Part shown: in pieces, positions 45,801 to 46,316 of the stretch | Layout: each line of letters opens with the position of its first letter | Position numbering within the stretch: the first letter of the stretch is position 1 | Assembly (NCBI GenBank): GCA_023231475.1 | Contig: JALJEE010002989.1 | Location: 1-46,316, forward strand | Length of the DNA stretch: 46,316 nt | Origin: Seison nebaliae | Lineage: Eukaryota > Rotifera > Pararotatoria > Seisonacea > Seisonidae | Reading direction: 5' to 3' | The notes under the pieces: model-generated | Database searches by the model: none | What the model was told of the DNA's origin: nothing | What the model saw: only the letters and a program-made list of their open reading frames with translations | Translations under genes and position numbers: made by a program

Positions 45801-46316
45801 GATTATTACTATTACTATTATTATTGTTGTTGTTATTGATGAGAGGAATAGAACCGATATTTTCATCCGTCAATAATGATCGATTCTCATCATGTAATTT
45901 CGATTGAATACTAGCATCAAAACTTGTCTGTAATTGTTGACGGATGACATCGATCGATTGTAAATCAGGAGTTGTCTTCTCTTTATTCTGACCATTTTTC
46001 GATGGTTTCATCAAATTTGATGGTGGTGCTGAATTTGCATCAGTCGTCGATTTCGTTAATGGTGGATCACTGAGTAGCTTGGTAGGCATTGATTTCGGTT
46101 CAATTTCCGGAATGGAATTTTGTGTCGAGTTCATCGGTTGATCAGCCGTCGACGTTGTATCGGTACAACATGGTGCTGGTGGTGGAACGGAATAAATATC
46201 GACTTCATCATTTTTCGACCAAGACGGTCTTCTCTCTATTTCTACTTCATAATCGTTATCTTCAATCTTCTCCTTCTTCACCATATCAACATCATTATCG
46301 GTTTTCTTAATTTCTT
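41401..46316 (-). CDS. spen: split ends (SPEN/SHARP) family protein, C-terminal part
   Basis: A frame open from the right edge to the stop at 41401; the first Met (46284) is internal, because codons before it are also open, so the gene continues beyond the window. About 1430 residues of Gln/Asn/Ser-rich disordered sequence with poly-Gln and poly-Asn runs lead to a SPOC domain in the last 195 residues: GRIWYFQLVLKSDAAKIQI, VPLMRISQRMRMELSQLENV, FIQYLTEKRAAGIVNV, HIFPPCNFSRQALMTYA and PHLLIIITPV. The Lys, the Arg cluster and the Tyr used by human SHARP to hold phosphoserine peptides (SMRT/NCoR tails, Pol II CTD) are in place. Spen proteins are nuclear RNA-binding corepressors; their RRM domains should lie off the right edge. 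Short basic-acidic patches (TEIKKIKIEYLNSHLSKDGE) lie in the linker. No introns are visible in 4.9 kb. Confidence 0.92.
42838..42876. repeat. (TTG)n / poly-Gln tract in spen
   Basis: About thirteen tandem TTG units (CAA on the coding strand) giving the longest poly-Gln run in the protein, just upstream of SMSKDD. Near-pure CAA makes it prone to length change. Confidence 0.85.
45748..45840. repeat. (ATT)n / poly-Asn tracts in spen
   Basis: Several ATT runs (AAT on the coding strand) encode three closely spaced poly-Asn blocks separated by Met, Asp and Ser residues. A similar block lies at 43798-43826. Confidence 0.8.

Noticed and set aside
41401-46316. ORFs on the opposite strand of spen (for example 44565-44957)
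   Set aside because: They are the complements of CAA/AAT repeats, giving Val- and Tyr-rich shadows.
1-46316. tRNA genes, rRNA or CRISPR arrays
   Set aside because: No T-loop/anticodon arrangement, rRNA core or regularly spaced repeat was seen by eye; a covariance search could not be run.

Overview
The window is AT-rich nuclear DNA of a small, intron-compact animal genome. Nearly every gene is interrupted by introns of about 40-60 bp, so most genes only appear after exons are joined by hand. Arthropod-type families (a Gyc-88E-like guanylate cyclase with a heme domain, Ly6/three-finger GPI proteins, a Gln/Asn-rich split-ends protein) and gene density point to an arthropod, most likely an acariform (astigmatid) mite. 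That placement is inference. No bacterial, organellar or clear viral segment was seen.

Layout. 1-65: 5' end of a minus-strand gene leaving the left edge. 481-852 (+): small secreted sushi protein. 1239-2621 (-): replication factor C subunit 5. 2622-5036: no gene seen. 5037-5589 (+): Ly6-type GPI protein. 5815-6084 (-): small hypothetical ORF divergent from RPL15 (6181-7143, +). 7298-8593 (-): Gln-rich disordered protein. 9118-10350 (+): lipoyltransferase LIPT1, tail-to-tail with a 550-residue disordered protein (10377-12029, -). 12155-15146 (-): soluble guanylate cyclase of the Gyc-88E type. 16192-17705 (+): POFUT2, convergent with laminin gamma (17798-23154, -). 24473-27850 (-): USP44/49-type deubiquitinase. 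28391-29943 (-): branched-chain aminotransferase. 30943-31953 (-): CREBZF-like bZIP. 32545-32867 (+): UQCRQ. 32959-33366 (-): RMI2-like OB-fold protein. 33420-33999 (-): second Ly6 protein. 34875-35963 (-): intronless 7TM receptor. 36392-36790: unidentified coding-like relic. 37233-39484 (+): reconstructed 12-exon gene for an unrecognised type I membrane protein. 40037-40680 (-): weaker candidate for another single-pass membrane protein, whose intron holds a 162-bp MITE. 41401 to the right edge (-): SPOC-containing C-terminal part of split ends.

The genes are mostly housekeeping genes in independent units, not one pathway. Several have thematic links: DNA replication and repair (RFC5, RMI2), mitochondrial metabolism (LIPT1, BCAT, UQCRQ), and cell surface or matrix (laminin gamma, POFUT2, two Ly6 proteins, the receptor and the membrane protein).

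The strongest unusual signal is at the splice sites. Of 49 introns placed by family alignment or frame, 45 start with GTT instead of GTA/GTG, usually after an exon ending in A. The same signature runs through the unrecognised membrane-protein gene and supports its reality.
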